A DNA stretch of 64,000 nucleotides from Pantoea sp. Cy-639 (GCF_011752525.1 NZ_VWXI01000020.1:25119-89118); one strand, 5' to 3'. Numbered from the stretch's first letter, positions 54,823 to 63,854 are shown. Notes: generated from the letters alone by a model not told the origin. Made by a program: numbers and translations.

Positions 54823-54934
54823 CCGCGGGCTATACTGGACAGGCTGCGGCGGTGTGACGCGCCGCACAGGCTGCGTCGCCAGTGCTCAAGGCGGCTGATC
54901 CGCGGCCGACACAGTGGCTACAGGAGAACATGCC

Positions 54935-55261
54935 ATGCTGCCGCCGATCATCCCGCTCAGTGCCGCCCCGGTGACCTCGCAACACGACCCGGTCAAACCG
55001 ACCCCGGATATTCCCCCGGTGGTGCCGGCCCAACCCTCCTCCAGTGATGGCACCGTCGATCTCAAGCATCATCGCGACCCCGAGGAACAGGCGCTGTTGC
55101 TGCGCGACGAGCAGCGCCGCCAGCAGCAACGGCGCAGAAAGGACGAGGAGGAGCGCTTCGAGGCACTCCCGGGCGACGAACTCAACGCCGACAATACCGT
55201 GCCGGTCGCCCCTTTGGGCGAGCGTACCCGCCAGGGCCTGCTGGTGGATATCGAAGTCTGA
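54935..55261 (+). CDS. Pro- and charge-rich hypothetical protein, 108 residues
   Basis: The N-terminal half is Pro-rich (PIIPLSAAPVTSQHDPVKPT) and the middle is highly charged (DEQRRQQQRRRKDEEERFEA), suggesting a disordered or coiled protein. No motif is recognised. GGAG precedes the ATG by seven bases. It is followed after about 60 bases by the 53-residue gene. Confidence 0.65.
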   Translation: MLPPIIPLSAAPVTSQHDPVKPTPDIPPVVPAQPSSSDGTVDLKHHRDPEEQALLLRDEQRRQQQRRRKDEEERFEALPGDELNADNTVPVAPLGERTRQGLLVDIEV

Positions 55262-55323
55262 GACCTAGCCAGCGCCGCCGCCAGCCTTCATCATTGAGGC
55301 TTCTGCTGTCCGTCGAGCCCGCC

Positions 55324-55485
55324 ATGAGCCAAGACAACCTGATCGATTTCGGCGCCGAGCGCGCCAAACGCGTCCACGACCTCAACGACAAGCGCCTGAA
55401 CGACATGCGTCAGGCCTTCGAACAGGCCATGCCGCTGGCTGGCGCGAAGAAGAAAAAGCCCAAGGGCAAACCCAAGAAGCGCTGA
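55324..55485 (+). CDS. Small Lys-rich protein, 53 residues
   Basis: MSQDNLIDFGAERAKRVHDL begins a short helix-forming protein that ends in a strongly basic tail (KKKKPKGKPKKR). The tail suggests RNA, DNA or membrane-phosphate contact. Conserved short proteins like this are seen in Pseudomonas, but I know no function. It lies directly upstream of the first Anr-like site. Confidence 0.65.
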   Translation: MSQDNLIDFGAERAKRVHDLNDKRLNDMRQAFEQAMPLAGAKKKKPKGKPKKR

Positions 55486-55488
55486 AAC

Positions 55489-55502
55489 TTGATGCAGGTC
55501 AA
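55489..55502. promoter_or_regulatory. Anr/FNR box, upstream site
   Basis: TTGATGCAGGTCAA matches the Anr consensus TTGAT-N4-ATCAA in nine of ten defined positions. It is centred 51 bases upstream of the second box. Confidence 0.7.
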
Positions 55503-55539
55503 CCCTGCACCCGCCTTGCGTGCCCGGCCCCGGGCACCT

Positions 55540-55553
55540 TTGACTCCGGTCAA
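55540..55553. promoter_or_regulatory. Anr/FNR box at class II position of the ccoM promoter
   Basis: TTGACTCCGGTCAA is a perfect dyad of the Anr type (TTGAC/GTCAA). A TACCTT -10-like hexamer at 55576-55581 places its centre about 41.5 bases upstream of a predicted start near 55588, the classic position for Anr activation. Low oxygen should therefore induce ccoM. Confidence 0.75.
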
Positions 55554-55620
55554 TTTCCTCCCTCCCGGCTTTGGTTACCTTGCACCCATCGGATGACGGC
55601 ACACCAAGGGAGGGGCCGAC

Positions 55621-55737
55621 ATGTTCTTCGACAATGTGGTTATCGCAGGTGTGGTAACGGTCGGGCTGATGTTGGCGTTCTTCGCCGGTCTGGGCATTTT
55701 CATCTGGAAGGACTCGAACAAGCGCAAGCCGCGCTGA
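55621..55737 (+). CDS. ccoM: CcoM, small subunit of cbb3 cytochrome oxidase
   Basis: This 38-residue single-span membrane protein (MFFDNVVIAGVVTVGLMLAF, then FAGLGIFIWKDSNKRKPR) matches the CcoM subunit described in Pseudomonas, which stabilises the cbb3 terminal oxidase. The helix covers residues 6-29 and a basic tail follows. GGGAGGGG lies close to the ATG. It is encoded far from the oxidase operon, as usual. Two Anr boxes upstream and a strong terminator downstream make it a monocistronic, oxygen-regulated unit. Confidence 0.85.
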   Translation: MFFDNVVIAGVVTVGLMLAFFAGLGIFIWKDSNKRKPR

Positions 55738-55770
55738 TCCTTCCCGATTCACGAGCACGCAAGGCATTTA

Positions 55771-55796
55771 GGGCGACTTCGGTCGCCCATTTTTTT
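55771..55796 (+). terminator. Intrinsic terminator of ccoM
   Basis: GGGCGAC and GTCGCCC form a stem with a TTCG tetraloop, followed by A and seven T residues. It lies 33 bases after the ccoM stop. Confidence 0.93.
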
Positions 55797-55969
55797 GCCT
55801 GCGCAAAGGCCAGGCGCTGGCGCAAGCGTTTCTGCCCGCGGGCAAGCGCGGGTGAGATTCGGCGCCTTTGCCAGTCAATTGCTTAGCTAGCTAATTAATC
55901 GTTTCCGCTTTATCCTCCCGCCTGTTGTCTATCTTTCTTCCTAGTGCCCAGCTTCCCAAGGTCCGATTC

Positions 55970-57958
55970 GTGCCCATCACCTTCCAGGCCCTGTTCGCAC
56001 CCAGCAGCCTTGCCCTGAAGTTCGCCATCAAGACCTTGCTCGGTGGCGGCCTGGCGTTGTGGCTGGCGATGCGCTGGGGGCTGGAGCAGCCTGCCTGGGC
56101 GTTGATGACAGCCTTCATCGTCGCCCAGCCGATGTCCGGCATGGTGGTGCAGAAGGGCCTGGCACGCCTGGCCGGGACGCTGGTCGGAACGTTCATGTCG
56201 GTGGTGTTCATCGGCCTGTTCGCCCAGACGCCCTGGTTGTTCCTGTTGTGCCTGGCGCTATGGCTGGCGCTGTGCACCGCGGCCTCCACGCAGTTGCGCA
56301 GCGCCTGGGCCTATGCCTTCGTGCTGGCCGGTTATACGGTGGCGATCATCGCCCTGCCGGCTATCGATCATCCGCTGCAGGTATTCGACCAGGCCGTGGC
56401 CCGCTGCACCGAAATCTGCCTGGGCATTTGCTGCGCGACCGCGAGCAGTGCGTTGCTCTGGCCCATGCGTGTCGAACAGCAGCTCGCCGGGCAGGCCCGC
56501 CAGGCCTGGCAGAACGGGCTGCAGGCGGCCAGCGCCATGCTCGGCGGCGAGGACGAGGCGGGTAAAGGGCTGCTGGAGATCCTTGGGCGTATCGTCGCCA
56601 TCGATGCCCAGCGTGAACACGCCTGGTTCGAGGGCGGTCGCGGCCGCCAGCGTGCACGGGCGATCCGTGGCCTGAGCCAGAGGCTGATGGTGCTGCTGCG
56701 CCTGTCGCGCTCGGTGCGTCGGCAGTGGCGTCAGCTCGACGAGGACGAAGCCCGCCATCTGCTGCCCTGGCTGGAAGAAGTCCGTGCGCAGCTGGCTGCC
56801 CCCGAACAACCCAGTCTACTGGTGCTGCGCCAGCGGCTGTGGGATGCGGCCCATGACGAGCGGATCAGTTCTGCCGAGCATTACTGCCTGGCGCGCCTGA
56901 CCCTGTTGCTGGACAACGCCATGGCCGCGACCCAGGCGCTGGACAATGTCGAGCAGGGCAGGGCGCCGAAGGAAGTCGCGCAAAGCCTGGCGGCCCATCG
57001 CGACGTATCCCTGGCCTTGTTGTTCGGTTCGCGCAGCGCCCTGGCGTTCCTGGCCATGAGCAGTTTCTGGCTGGCCAGCGCCTGGCCCTCGGCGCCTGGC
57101 GGCCTGGTGCTGACCTGCGTGGTGTGCAGTTTGTTCGCCAGCCGCGAGAACGGCGCGCAGATCGGCCTGAGCTTCCTGCGCGGGATTCTCCTGGCGATAC
57201 CCGTGGCGTTCCTGGTGGGTCAGGTTCTCCTGCCGCAATGGAGCAGTTTCGCCATGCTTTGCCTGGGCATGGGCGTGCCACTGTTTTTCGGTGCACTGGG
57301 CATGGCCCACCCGCGCATCGGCGCCACCGCCACCTCCTACTGCCTGCATTTCGTCGTCCTGGTGGCGCCGCTCAACGCCATGCATTTCGATGTGGCGAGC
57401 ATGCTCAACAGTGCCCTGGCCATGCTGTTGGGCGTGGGTGCCGCCGTGCTGGCGTTCCGCCTGTTGGTGCTGCGCCATCCGGCCTGGCTTGGTCGGCGCC
57501 TGCGTGCCGCCACCCAGGGCGACCTGGTGCGCCTGACCCGGCGCGACCTGCGTGGCGCCGACAGCTGGTTCGGTGGACGCATGGCCGATCGCCTGATGCA
57601 ACTGGCGCGACACGCCAGTGAACTGCCAGAAAGTGAACGCCAGCGCTGGGATGATGGCCTGCACGGTCTGGACATCGGTGATGAGCTGGTCCATCTGCGG
57701 CTGTGCCTGGCGATGGCACAGGCGTCGCTGGGCGGCGCTGAGCGCGCGTACCTGCAACAGTTGGAGGCGGTGCTTGCCAGTGGTCCCGCGCCGGGCCGAG
57801 GCCAGCGCCTGGACACCGCCAGCGAACAGTTCATCGAGGCCCTGCGCCGTCAGCCGCCCAGCGACCCGCTGCGCTTGGCCATCGGCGCGGTACTGCAATT
57901 GCGCAAGAGCTGGGGCAAGTGGTGCCGCTGGCAGGAGGATGTCCATGGCGCTGCGTGA
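55970..57958 (+). CDS. FUSC-family inner membrane efflux protein (AaeB-like)
   Basis: The protein has about 662 residues: an N-terminal block of six membrane helices (LKFAIKTLLGGGLALWLAMR to ITVAIIALPAIDHP-like segments), a cytoplasmic helical domain, a second membrane block (about residues 340-500) and a C-terminal soluble region. This matches the FUSC/AaeB aromatic acid exporter type. GTG at 55970 is preferred because AAGG precedes it; a TTG at 55925 is further upstream in frame. Its stop overlaps the DUF1656 gene, and a HlyD-type adaptor follows, giving an AaeB-AaeX-AaeA-like pump. Confidence 0.87.
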   Translation: MPITFQALFAPSSLALKFAIKTLLGGGLALWLAMRWGLEQPAWALMTAFIVAQPMSGMVVQKGLARLAGTLVGTFMSVVFIGLFAQTPWLFLLCLALWLALCTAASTQLRSAWAYAFVLAGYTVAIIALPAIDHPLQVFDQAVARCTEICLGICCATASSALLWPMRVEQQLAGQARQAWQNGLQAASAMLGGEDEAGKGLLEILGRIVAIDAQREHAWFEGGRGRQRARAIRGLSQRLMVLLRLSRSVRRQWRQLDEDEARHLLPWLEEVRAQLAAPEQPSLLVLRQRLWDAAHDERISSAEHYCLARLTLLLDNAMAATQALDNVEQGRAPKEVAQSLAAHRDVSLALLFGSRSALAFLAMSSFWLASAWPSAPGGLVLTCVVCSLFASRENGAQIGLSFLRGILLAIPVAFLVGQVLLPQWSSFAMLCLGMGVPLFFGALGMAHPRIGATATSYCLHFVVLVAPLNAMHFDVASMLNSALAMLLGVGAAVLAFRLLVLRHPAWLGRRLRAATQGDLVRLTRRDLRGADSWFGGRMADRLMQLARHASELPESERQRWDDGLHGLDIGDELVHLRLCLAMAQASLGGAERAYLQQLEAVLASGPAPGRGQRLDTASEQFIEALRRQPPSDPLRLAIGAVLQLRKSWGKWCRWQEDVHGAA

Positions 57959-58151
57959 GTGGACGGTGGGTGGCGTGCTGCTCAGCCCGTTCCTGATCTA
58001 TGTATTGCTGGCACTGCTGCTTACCGGCCTGCTGCGTTTCATCGTGCAAGCCACGCCCCTGGGACGCTGGATCTGGCACGAGGCGTTGTTCGACGCGGCG
58101 CTGTTCGTTTGCGTCCTGTTCCTGGTGGTACGTCTGTCAGGCTCTTTATAA
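57945..58151 (+). CDS. DUF1656 small membrane protein (AaeX-like)
   Basis: The 68-residue protein has two membrane helices (VGGVLLSPFLIYVLLALLLT and ALFDAALFVCVLFLVVRLSG). The GGVLLSPF segment is the DUF1656 mark. Members sit between FUSC and HlyD genes in aromatic acid efflux operons. It overlaps the FUSC gene by 14 bases, with GGAGG before the ATG. Confidence 0.88.
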   Translation: MALREWTVGGVLLSPFLIYVLLALLLTGLLRFIVQATPLGRWIWHEALFDAALFVCVLFLVVRLSGSL

Positions 58152-58162
58152 GGAGTAAGTCC

Positions 58163-59020
58163 ATGCGTGCAGCCGTACGCCCCCTGGTCACCCTGTGCGT
58201 GGTGATGCTCGCCGTGTTCGCCGGCTATCAGCTCTGGCAGTACTACATGCTCACGCCCTGGACCCGCGACGCCCGGGTGCGCGCCGATGTCGTGGTGATC
58301 GCACCGGATGTCTCCGGCTGGGTGAGCGCGCTGAAGGTTCACGACAACCAGCAGGTCAAGGCCGGCGATCTGCTGATGAATATCGACCGCGAGCGTTTCC
58401 AGGCCGCCCTCGAACAGGCCAGCGCCGTGGTCGAGACCCGCACCCAGCAATTGCGCCTGCGCGAGCGCGAGGCTGCCCGGCGCACGGCGCTGGGGCCGGA
58501 GGCAATCAGCGCCGAATTGCGTGAGAACGCGCAGATCAATGCTGCCGTCGCTCGCGGCGAGCTGCACGAGGCCGAAGCCCAGTTGCAGGTGGCCAGGATC
58601 AACCTGGCCCGCAGCGAAGTACGCGCGCCGCGCGCTGGCCATATCACCAACCTGCGCCTGGCCGAAGGCAACTTCGTCAACACAGGGCAAGCGGTGATGG
58701 CGCTGGTGGACGATGCCACGTTCTATATCCAGGCCTACTTCGAGGAAACCAAGTTGCCGCGCATTCGCGTCGGCGATCCGGTCAAGGTCTGGCTGATGGG
58801 CGCCGGCGACTCCATGCAGGGGCACGTGGAGAGCATCAGCCGCGGCATTACCGACCGCAACTCGACACCCGATGGGCAGTTGTTGCCGGAGGTGGAACCG
58901 ACCTTCAACTGGGTGCGCCTGGCCCAACGAATCCCTGTGCGCATCCGCCTGGACCAGGTGCCCGAGGGGGTCACCCTGAGTGCCGGCATGACTGCCAGCG
59001 TGCAGGTTCAGGAGCACTGA
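58163..59020 (+). CDS. HlyD-family periplasmic adaptor (AaeA-like)
   Basis: This 285-residue membrane fusion protein has one N-terminal helix (PLVTLCVVMLAVFAGYQLWQ). The biotinyl-lipoyl-like hairpin follows (DVVVIAPDVSGWVSALKVHD and ARINLARSEVRAPRAGHITN), then the barrel domain (ATFYIQAYFEETKLPRIRVG). It should link the FUSC protein to an outer membrane channel. AAGGAG precedes the ATG by seven bases. It is the last gene of the three-gene efflux operon; no outer membrane factor is included. Confidence 0.9.
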   Translation: MRAAVRPLVTLCVVMLAVFAGYQLWQYYMLTPWTRDARVRADVVVIAPDVSGWVSALKVHDNQQVKAGDLLMNIDRERFQAALEQASAVVETRTQQLRLREREAARRTALGPEAISAELRENAQINAAVARGELHEAEAQLQVARINLARSEVRAPRAGHITNLRLAEGNFVNTGQAVMALVDDATFYIQAYFEETKLPRIRVGDPVKVWLMGAGDSMQGHVESISRGITDRNSTPDGQLLPEVEPTFNWVRLAQRIPVRIRLDQVPEGVTLSAGMTASVQVQEH

Positions 59021-59054
59021 GCCTGTACGCGGCAATGCCTCGTCATTGCAGGTG

Positions 59055-59813
59055 TTAAAGGAACATCCCGCCCGACACTTCGAGGCGTTGGCCGGTGATC
59101 CAGCCATTGCCGTCCTCCAGCAGCAGCGCGATGGCTGCGCCGATGTCGTCGGGCCGGCCGACACGCCCCAGGGCGGTGTTGCCGGCGATGAAGGCGTTGA
59201 CTTGTTGATTGTCACGCACCAGGCCACCGCCGAAGTCGGTCTCGATCGCACCCGGGGCGAGAATGTTCACGCGGATGCCGCGCTCACCCAGCTCCTTGGC
59301 CTGGTAGCGGGTCAGTACTTCCATGGCGCCCTTCATGGCAGCGTAGGCGGCATACCCTGGCAGGGCGAAGCGGGTCAGACCGGTGGAGATGTTGACGATG
59401 CGGCCGCCGTCGGCGAGTCGTGGCAGCAGGCGCTGGGTGAGGAAGAACGGCCCCTTGAGCTGGATGTTCATGAGCTGGTCGAACTGCGCCTCGCTGGTCT
59501 CGCCGAACGGCACGTTCAGGCCGATACCGGCATTGTTCACCAGGAAGTCCAGCTGGCGGCGGCCGAACTGCTGTTCAAGGGTGTCACCCAGGCGGCTGGC
59601 GAAGTCGGCGAAGCTGGCGCTGTCGCTGACGTCCAGTTGCAGCATGGCAGCTTGCACGCCGGCCTGCTCCAGCGTGGTGGCCACAGCTTGGGCTTCATCG
59701 GCCTTGCTGTGGTATGTGCCGATGATGTCGACGCCACGGGCGGCCAGGTGCTCGGCGGCGTTGCGGCCAAGGCCGCGGCTGGCGCCGGTGATCAGGGCAA
59801 TCTTGCGAGTCAT
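59055..59813 (-). CDS. SDR-family oxidoreductase
   Basis: The 252-residue classical short-chain dehydrogenase has the cofactor motif TGASRGLGRNAAEHL, the NNAG motif (LVNNAGIGLN), the catalytic Ser region (IVNISTG) and YAAYAAMKG (Tyr-x-x-x-Lys). The C-terminus ends ITGQRLEVSGGMFL. It is divergent from the LysR gene with a 116-base gap, so LysR is its likely regulator. Substrate unknown. Confidence 0.88.
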   Translation of the reverse strand: MTRKIALITGASRGLGRNAAEHLAARGVDIIGTYHSKADEAQAVATTLEQAGVQAAMLQLDVSDSASFADFASRLGDTLEQQFGRRQLDFLVNNAGIGLNVPFGETSEAQFDQLMNIQLKGPFFLTQRLLPRLADGGRIVNISTGLTRFALPGYAAYAAMKGAMEVLTRYQAKELGERGIRVNILAPGAIETDFGGGLVRDNQQVNAFIAGNTALGRVGRPDDIGAAIALLLEDGNGWITGQRLEVSGGMFL

Positions 59814-59929
59814 GTTGGTTACCTCGAGAGTGGGTGGCTGTTGGCGACAGGTTATTGGTCGTTATCTGACTGTTAAATCCAAAGAAACCGGAAATACTGT
59901 TCGACTTTTCTGTGCAATGAGGCGTCTCG

Positions 59930-60847
59930 ATGAACAAGCTCGAACTGCTGCGCACCTTCGTCCGGGTCAGTGAGCTGTCCAGTTTCACCTTGGCCGCAGA
60001 CAGCCTTGGGTTGCCGCGCTCGACGGTGTCCGAGCAGGTCAGGGCGCTGGAGACGTTGCTGGGAACACGCCTGTTCAACCGGACTACGCGGCGTGTGCAG
60101 GCAACGCAGGACGCTGTCCTGCTGTACGAGCGCAGCAAGGACCTGTTGTCGGGGATGGACGAGATCGAAAGCCTGTTCCGCGCCGACGACGCCGACCTGA
60201 CCGGTCGCCTGCGCATCGACTTGCCGACCATGATGGCGCGGCGGGTCATCGTTCCTGCGTTGCCACAGTTCCTGGCGCGTTACCCGGGCCTGGAGCTGGA
60301 GATCAGTTGCACCGACCGCCAGGTCGACCTGCTGCGCGAGGGTTTCGACTGCGTGATGCGCATTGGCGCCCTGGGTGACCTTGACGTGGTGGCTCGTCCG
60401 ATCGGGCAACTGAGCATGCGCAACTGTGCCAGCCCTGCCTATCTCGAGCGCTTTGGCCTGCCGCTTGGCCTGAAGGACCTGGCGACACATCGGCTGGTCC
60501 ACTATGTACGTAGCCTGGGTGCGCGCAGCCCGGGCTTCGAGTATGAGCACAATGGCGAGCTGTGTTTCCAGGCCATGGGCGGCGTGGTGACGGTGAACAA
60601 TGCCGAAGCCTACTCGGCGGCCTGCCTGGCAGGTCTTGGCCTGATCCAGGTGCCGGCGGTGGGGGTGGAGGAACATTTGCGCTGTGGCGAACTGGTGGCG
60701 GTGCTCGAGGCCTGGCGGGCCCGGGCCATGCCGGTATCGTTGCTGTATGCCCGTCAGCGTCATGTACCGCGACGGGTGCAGGTATTCATGAACTGGCTGG
60801 CCGTGGTGCTGGCGTCGCAGATCGATCCAGAACTCGATAAAGCTTGA
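59930..60847 (+). CDS. LysR-family transcriptional regulator
   Basis: The 305-residue regulator has an N-terminal winged helix (LELLRTFVRVSELSSFTLAA, then DSLGLPRSTVSEQVRALETL) and a LysR substrate-binding domain (LRIDLPTMMARRVIVPALPQ). It belongs to the large CrgA-like subgroup that often controls a divergent oxidoreductase. The divergent SDR gene is its probable target. Confidence 0.9.
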   Translation: MNKLELLRTFVRVSELSSFTLAADSLGLPRSTVSEQVRALETLLGTRLFNRTTRRVQATQDAVLLYERSKDLLSGMDEIESLFRADDADLTGRLRIDLPTMMARRVIVPALPQFLARYPGLELEISCTDRQVDLLREGFDCVMRIGALGDLDVVARPIGQLSMRNCASPAYLERFGLPLGLKDLATHRLVHYVRSLGARSPGFEYEHNGELCFQAMGGVVTVNNAEAYSAACLAGLGLIQVPAVGVEEHLRCGELVAVLEAWRARAMPVSLLYARQRHVPRRVQVFMNWLAVVLASQIDPELDKA

Positions 60848-60981
60848 GCCTGGCTGGGGGCGGCAGTGTGGCGCAGGCAAAAAAAACGGCGATGGAGTAG
60901 GCTGGTGCCGCGCGTTGCCCGCCAGAGGCGACCGCAACTGCCCGGTGTGCGTCACTTCCAGACTTCTTGTGAGGTAACGTC

Positions 60982-61302
60982 ATGGCCATCTCGTCCCAGG
61001 ACATTTGCAACGCCGCCGACCAGCTCAAGGGCTTCGTCGGTTTCCATGGCAAGCGCGGCACCCATATCGTGCGTTTTTCCGAAGACGCCTTCGGCATGGA
61101 TGTGGCCGATGCCAGCATCACGCCGTGCCACGAGTTCGTCTGGCGCCCTGAGGGTGGCCAGCGCATGGCGCTGTGTCGCGAGCGTCTGGCATTGCTGTTG
61201 GAGCAGCACGTGGATGACCGCCTGAACATCGCAGAGCCCCTACGCCTGTATCTGCGGCGCGACGATCTGCCGGAGATCGTCGCCGAGCGCCGCTTGCGCT
61301 GA
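60982..61302 (+). CDS. DUF2025 family protein
   Basis: The 106-residue cytoplasmic protein matches DUF2025, a Pseudomonas-specific family with a solved but functionally unassigned fold: MAISSQDICNAADQLKGFVG, VRFSEDAFGMDVADASITP and LLEQHVDDRLNI are its marks. GAGG lies nine bases before the ATG. It stands alone. Confidence 0.85.
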   Translation: MAISSQDICNAADQLKGFVGFHGKRGTHIVRFSEDAFGMDVADASITPCHEFVWRPEGGQRMALCRERLALLLEQHVDDRLNIAEPLRLYLRRDDLPEIVAERRLR

Positions 61303-61331
61303 GGCGGTCCCGCGCATGGACCTGAAGGGGG

Positions 61332-62408
61332 CTACTCCGGATAGACCAGCCTGATCGGGCTGGCCCCATCCCTGGCGAAATTGACCTGGTCGCGTCCCTG
61401 GTGCTTGGCGGCATACAGCGCCTTGTCGGCCTCTTCCAGCCAGTGCTCCGGGGTGTCAAGCGCAGGGTGAAAAGCCGACAGGCCGATGCTCAGGCTGATG
61501 CGCAGGTCGGGCAACTGTGGGTTGCGGTAGGCGCCGACCCGCTCGCGCAGGCGCTCCATGGCTTGGCAGGCCTGGGCCTCGTGGGTGCCGGGCAGGATCA
61601 CGCAGAACTCGTCGCCACCATAGCGCCCGGCCAGGTCATCCTCACGCAGGCTGCGCTTGAGCTCCTGGCTGAGCTGGCGTAGCACGCAATCGCCGACCAC
61701 GTGGCCGTAGGTGTCATTGATGGCCTTGAAGTGGTCGATGTCGATCAGTGCGACCACGGCGGGCAACTGTTGCTGGCGGCAGCTCTGGAACTTGAGCAGC
61801 AGCAGGTCTTTCCATGAGCCGTGGTTGAGCAGGCCGGTGAGGCTGTCGGTACGGCTGAGGGCGCTGAGGCGACGCTTGTGCTCGGCCAGCTTGATCGCCA
61901 GTTGGTAGCACACCCAGCCCAGCGCCAACGGATAGAGCGTCAGCATCGGCAGGCAGGCGCCCACTTGCAGTGGCGTGGCGTGCAACTGCAGGCCGGGGCC
62001 GAGCAGGGTGCAGGCCACTGCCATTCCGACCACTTGCGCGAGTGCTCCGCGCAGCAGCAGGCGTTTGCCGCCGGCGGCGACGTTGTTCATGGTCATCATC
62101 GACAGGATGGTGACGCTAGGCAGCGGATTGAAGTGCATGGCTGCAGTCCAGAACCCGCCCATCAGTGAGTCGAGCAGCAGATTGCGTTGTTCGGCCTGGT
62201 AAGGGGCCGTCGAACGTTTCGCCCATTGGTAGGCCACGTGTGGCCAGGCCAGGCCATTGAACAGCAGCAGGGTCCAGGCCCAGTTCGGCATGTGCAGGGG
62301 TGCCACCGCGGCCATCACGCTGAACAGGCCGATGGCCAGGCCAATGATCCGCGGCAGGTAGATGCGCCTGACGAAAGAGAGTCCCTTGCCGCTACGGGTG
62401 TCGATCAT
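61332..62408 (-). CDS. MASE2-type membrane diguanylate cyclase
   Basis: The 358-residue protein has a six-helix N-terminal sensor of the MASE2/AdrA-like type (YLPRIIGLAIGLFSVMAAVA, FNGLAWPHVAYQWAKRS) and a C-terminal GGDEF domain with intact RYGGDEF and an REDD I-site. It should synthesise c-di-GMP under product feedback. The ATG at 62408 begins MIDTRSGKG; an upstream frame reaches 62432. It is convergent with the DUF2025 gene. Confidence 0.9.
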   Translation of the reverse strand: MIDTRSGKGLSFVRRIYLPRIIGLAIGLFSVMAAVAPLHMPNWAWTLLLFNGLAWPHVAYQWAKRSTAPYQAEQRNLLLDSLMGGFWTAAMHFNPLPSVTILSMMTMNNVAAGGKRLLLRGALAQVVGMAVACTLLGPGLQLHATPLQVGACLPMLTLYPLALGWVCYQLAIKLAEHKRRLSALSRTDSLTGLLNHGSWKDLLLLKFQSCRQQQLPAVVALIDIDHFKAINDTYGHVVGDCVLRQLSQELKRSLREDDLAGRYGGDEFCVILPGTHEAQACQAMERLRERVGAYRNPQLPDLRISLSIGLSAFHPALDTPEHWLEEADKALYAAKHQGRDQVNFARDGASPIRLVYPE

Positions 62409-62534
62409 GGTTGTCGTTCTTCTGTGAAGCACCGTTTATCGCATAACGCGTATGAATATTGTTGAACAATCGTTCATCGGCGAAAAATGACCTTACAAGC
62501 CAATTCACGGTTGAACCGATACCTGTGGAGTAAC

Positions 62535-63629
62535 ATGAAGGCTTTCCTCTTGCTCGGAGTGCTCCTGCTCATGGATCCCATGGTCACATCTGCCGGCGAG
62601 CCGGCACCGCATCGGGATGGGCGCTTTCACAACCAGGCCGAGCTGCCGAAGGATGGTGTGTTCAAGAAGCTGCGCATCGGCTTCAAGTATCTGCTGTTGC
62701 GCAAGCCGCCGGAAACGCGTCCGGGCTCGGCGTTCAACCTGCAGCCGATGAGCCGCGAACAGGTGCTGGGCGCGCCGGACCATAGCCTGTGGCGGCTGGG
62801 GCACTCCACCGTGCTGCTCAAGCTGCGCGGGCGCTTCTTCATTACCGATCCGGTTTTCGCCGAACGCGCTTCGCCGGTGCAGTGGGCCGGGCCACTGCGT
62901 TTTCATGCGCCGCCACTGGCGATCGATGATTTGCCGCCGTTGACCGCCGTGATTCTTTCCCACGACCATTTCGACCACCTGGATGAGCAGGCCATTCGCC
63001 GGCTCGCGCCGTGCACCCAGCATTTTCTGGCGCCATTGGGGGTGGGAGACCTGCTGGTCGAGTGGGGGGTACCTGCGGCCAAGGTACGGCAACTGGACTG
63101 GTGGCAGGAGACCGAGGTCGAGGGGGTGCGCTTCGTCGCGACCCCGGCGCAGCATTTCTCTGGCCGCGGGTTGTTCGACAGCAATCGAAGGCTGTGGGCC
63201 TCGTGGGTCGTGATCAATGACGATCTGCGCTTGTTCTTCAGTGGCGACACTGGATACTTCGCCGGTTTTCGCGAAATCGGCGAGCGCTATGGGCCATTCG
63301 ACCTGACCTTGATGGAGACAGGCGCCTATAACCTGGCTTGGCCGAACGTGCACATGCAGCCCGAGCAAAGCCTGCAAGCCCATCTGGATTTGCGTGGGCG
63401 CTGGTTGCTGCCGATCCATAACGGTACTTTCGACCTCTCCATCCACAGCTGGCAGGAGCCGTTCGAGCGTATCCTCGCCTTGGCCAATGCCGCGCAGGTG
63501 CAGTTGAGCACGCCGCAGATGGGCGAGCGGGTCAGCCTTGACTCACCTCATCCGGGGCAGAACTGGTGGCGACCCAGGGCGCTGCCACGCCAGGGCAGGG
63601 CGGTGGAGCGGTCGGTGGTGGCACGCTAG
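62535..63629 (+). CDS. MBL-fold metallo-hydrolase, exported
   Basis: The 364-residue product has a signal peptide (MKAFLLLGVLLLMDPMVTSA) and a metallo-beta-lactamase core. The metal motif SHDHFDHLD is complete, with further ligands in ATPAQHFSGRG and FFSGDTGYFAGF and a late His in PIHNGTFDLS. This is the NAPE-PLD/RomA-like subgroup, hydrolases of N-acyl lipids or related esters. An ATG at 62487 is in frame, but 62535 has GGAG five bases upstream and gives a clean signal peptide. Confidence 0.85.
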   Translation: MKAFLLLGVLLLMDPMVTSAGEPAPHRDGRFHNQAELPKDGVFKKLRIGFKYLLLRKPPETRPGSAFNLQPMSREQVLGAPDHSLWRLGHSTVLLKLRGRFFITDPVFAERASPVQWAGPLRFHAPPLAIDDLPPLTAVILSHDHFDHLDEQAIRRLAPCTQHFLAPLGVGDLLVEWGVPAAKVRQLDWWQETEVEGVRFVATPAQHFSGRGLFDSNRRLWASWVVINDDLRLFFSGDTGYFAGFREIGERYGPFDLTLMETGAYNLAWPNVHMQPEQSLQAHLDLRGRWLLPIHNGTFDLSIHSWQEPFERILALANAAQVQLSTPQMGERVSLDSPHPGQNWWRPRALPRQGRAVERSVVAR

Positions 63630-63726
63630 AAGGCGGATTCGAGCTTTCCCTCTTATATAGCAACAGGCCGGATAGCCTGCTTAAGGAGAGCAAGATGAAA
63701 AGCGAAAGTTTTTTTAGAACAAGGTG

Positions 63727-63754
63727 TTGACTCTGATTTCAAACCGCGTATTAT
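63727..63754 (+). promoter_or_regulatory. rrn promoter P1
   Basis: TTGACT at 63727-63732 and TATTAT at 63749-63754 are spaced by 16 bases. A run of A and T (63694-63720, containing seven T) upstream resembles an UP element. Confidence 0.75.
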
Positions 63755-63854
63755 TCGCCTCCTCGCAGCGATGAACGCAACGAGGCAGGCGGTAAGTTGT
63801 TGAGGTTGAAGGTGTTTTGAGAAAAGCAGCTTCAAAAAAACTTCAAAATAACGC

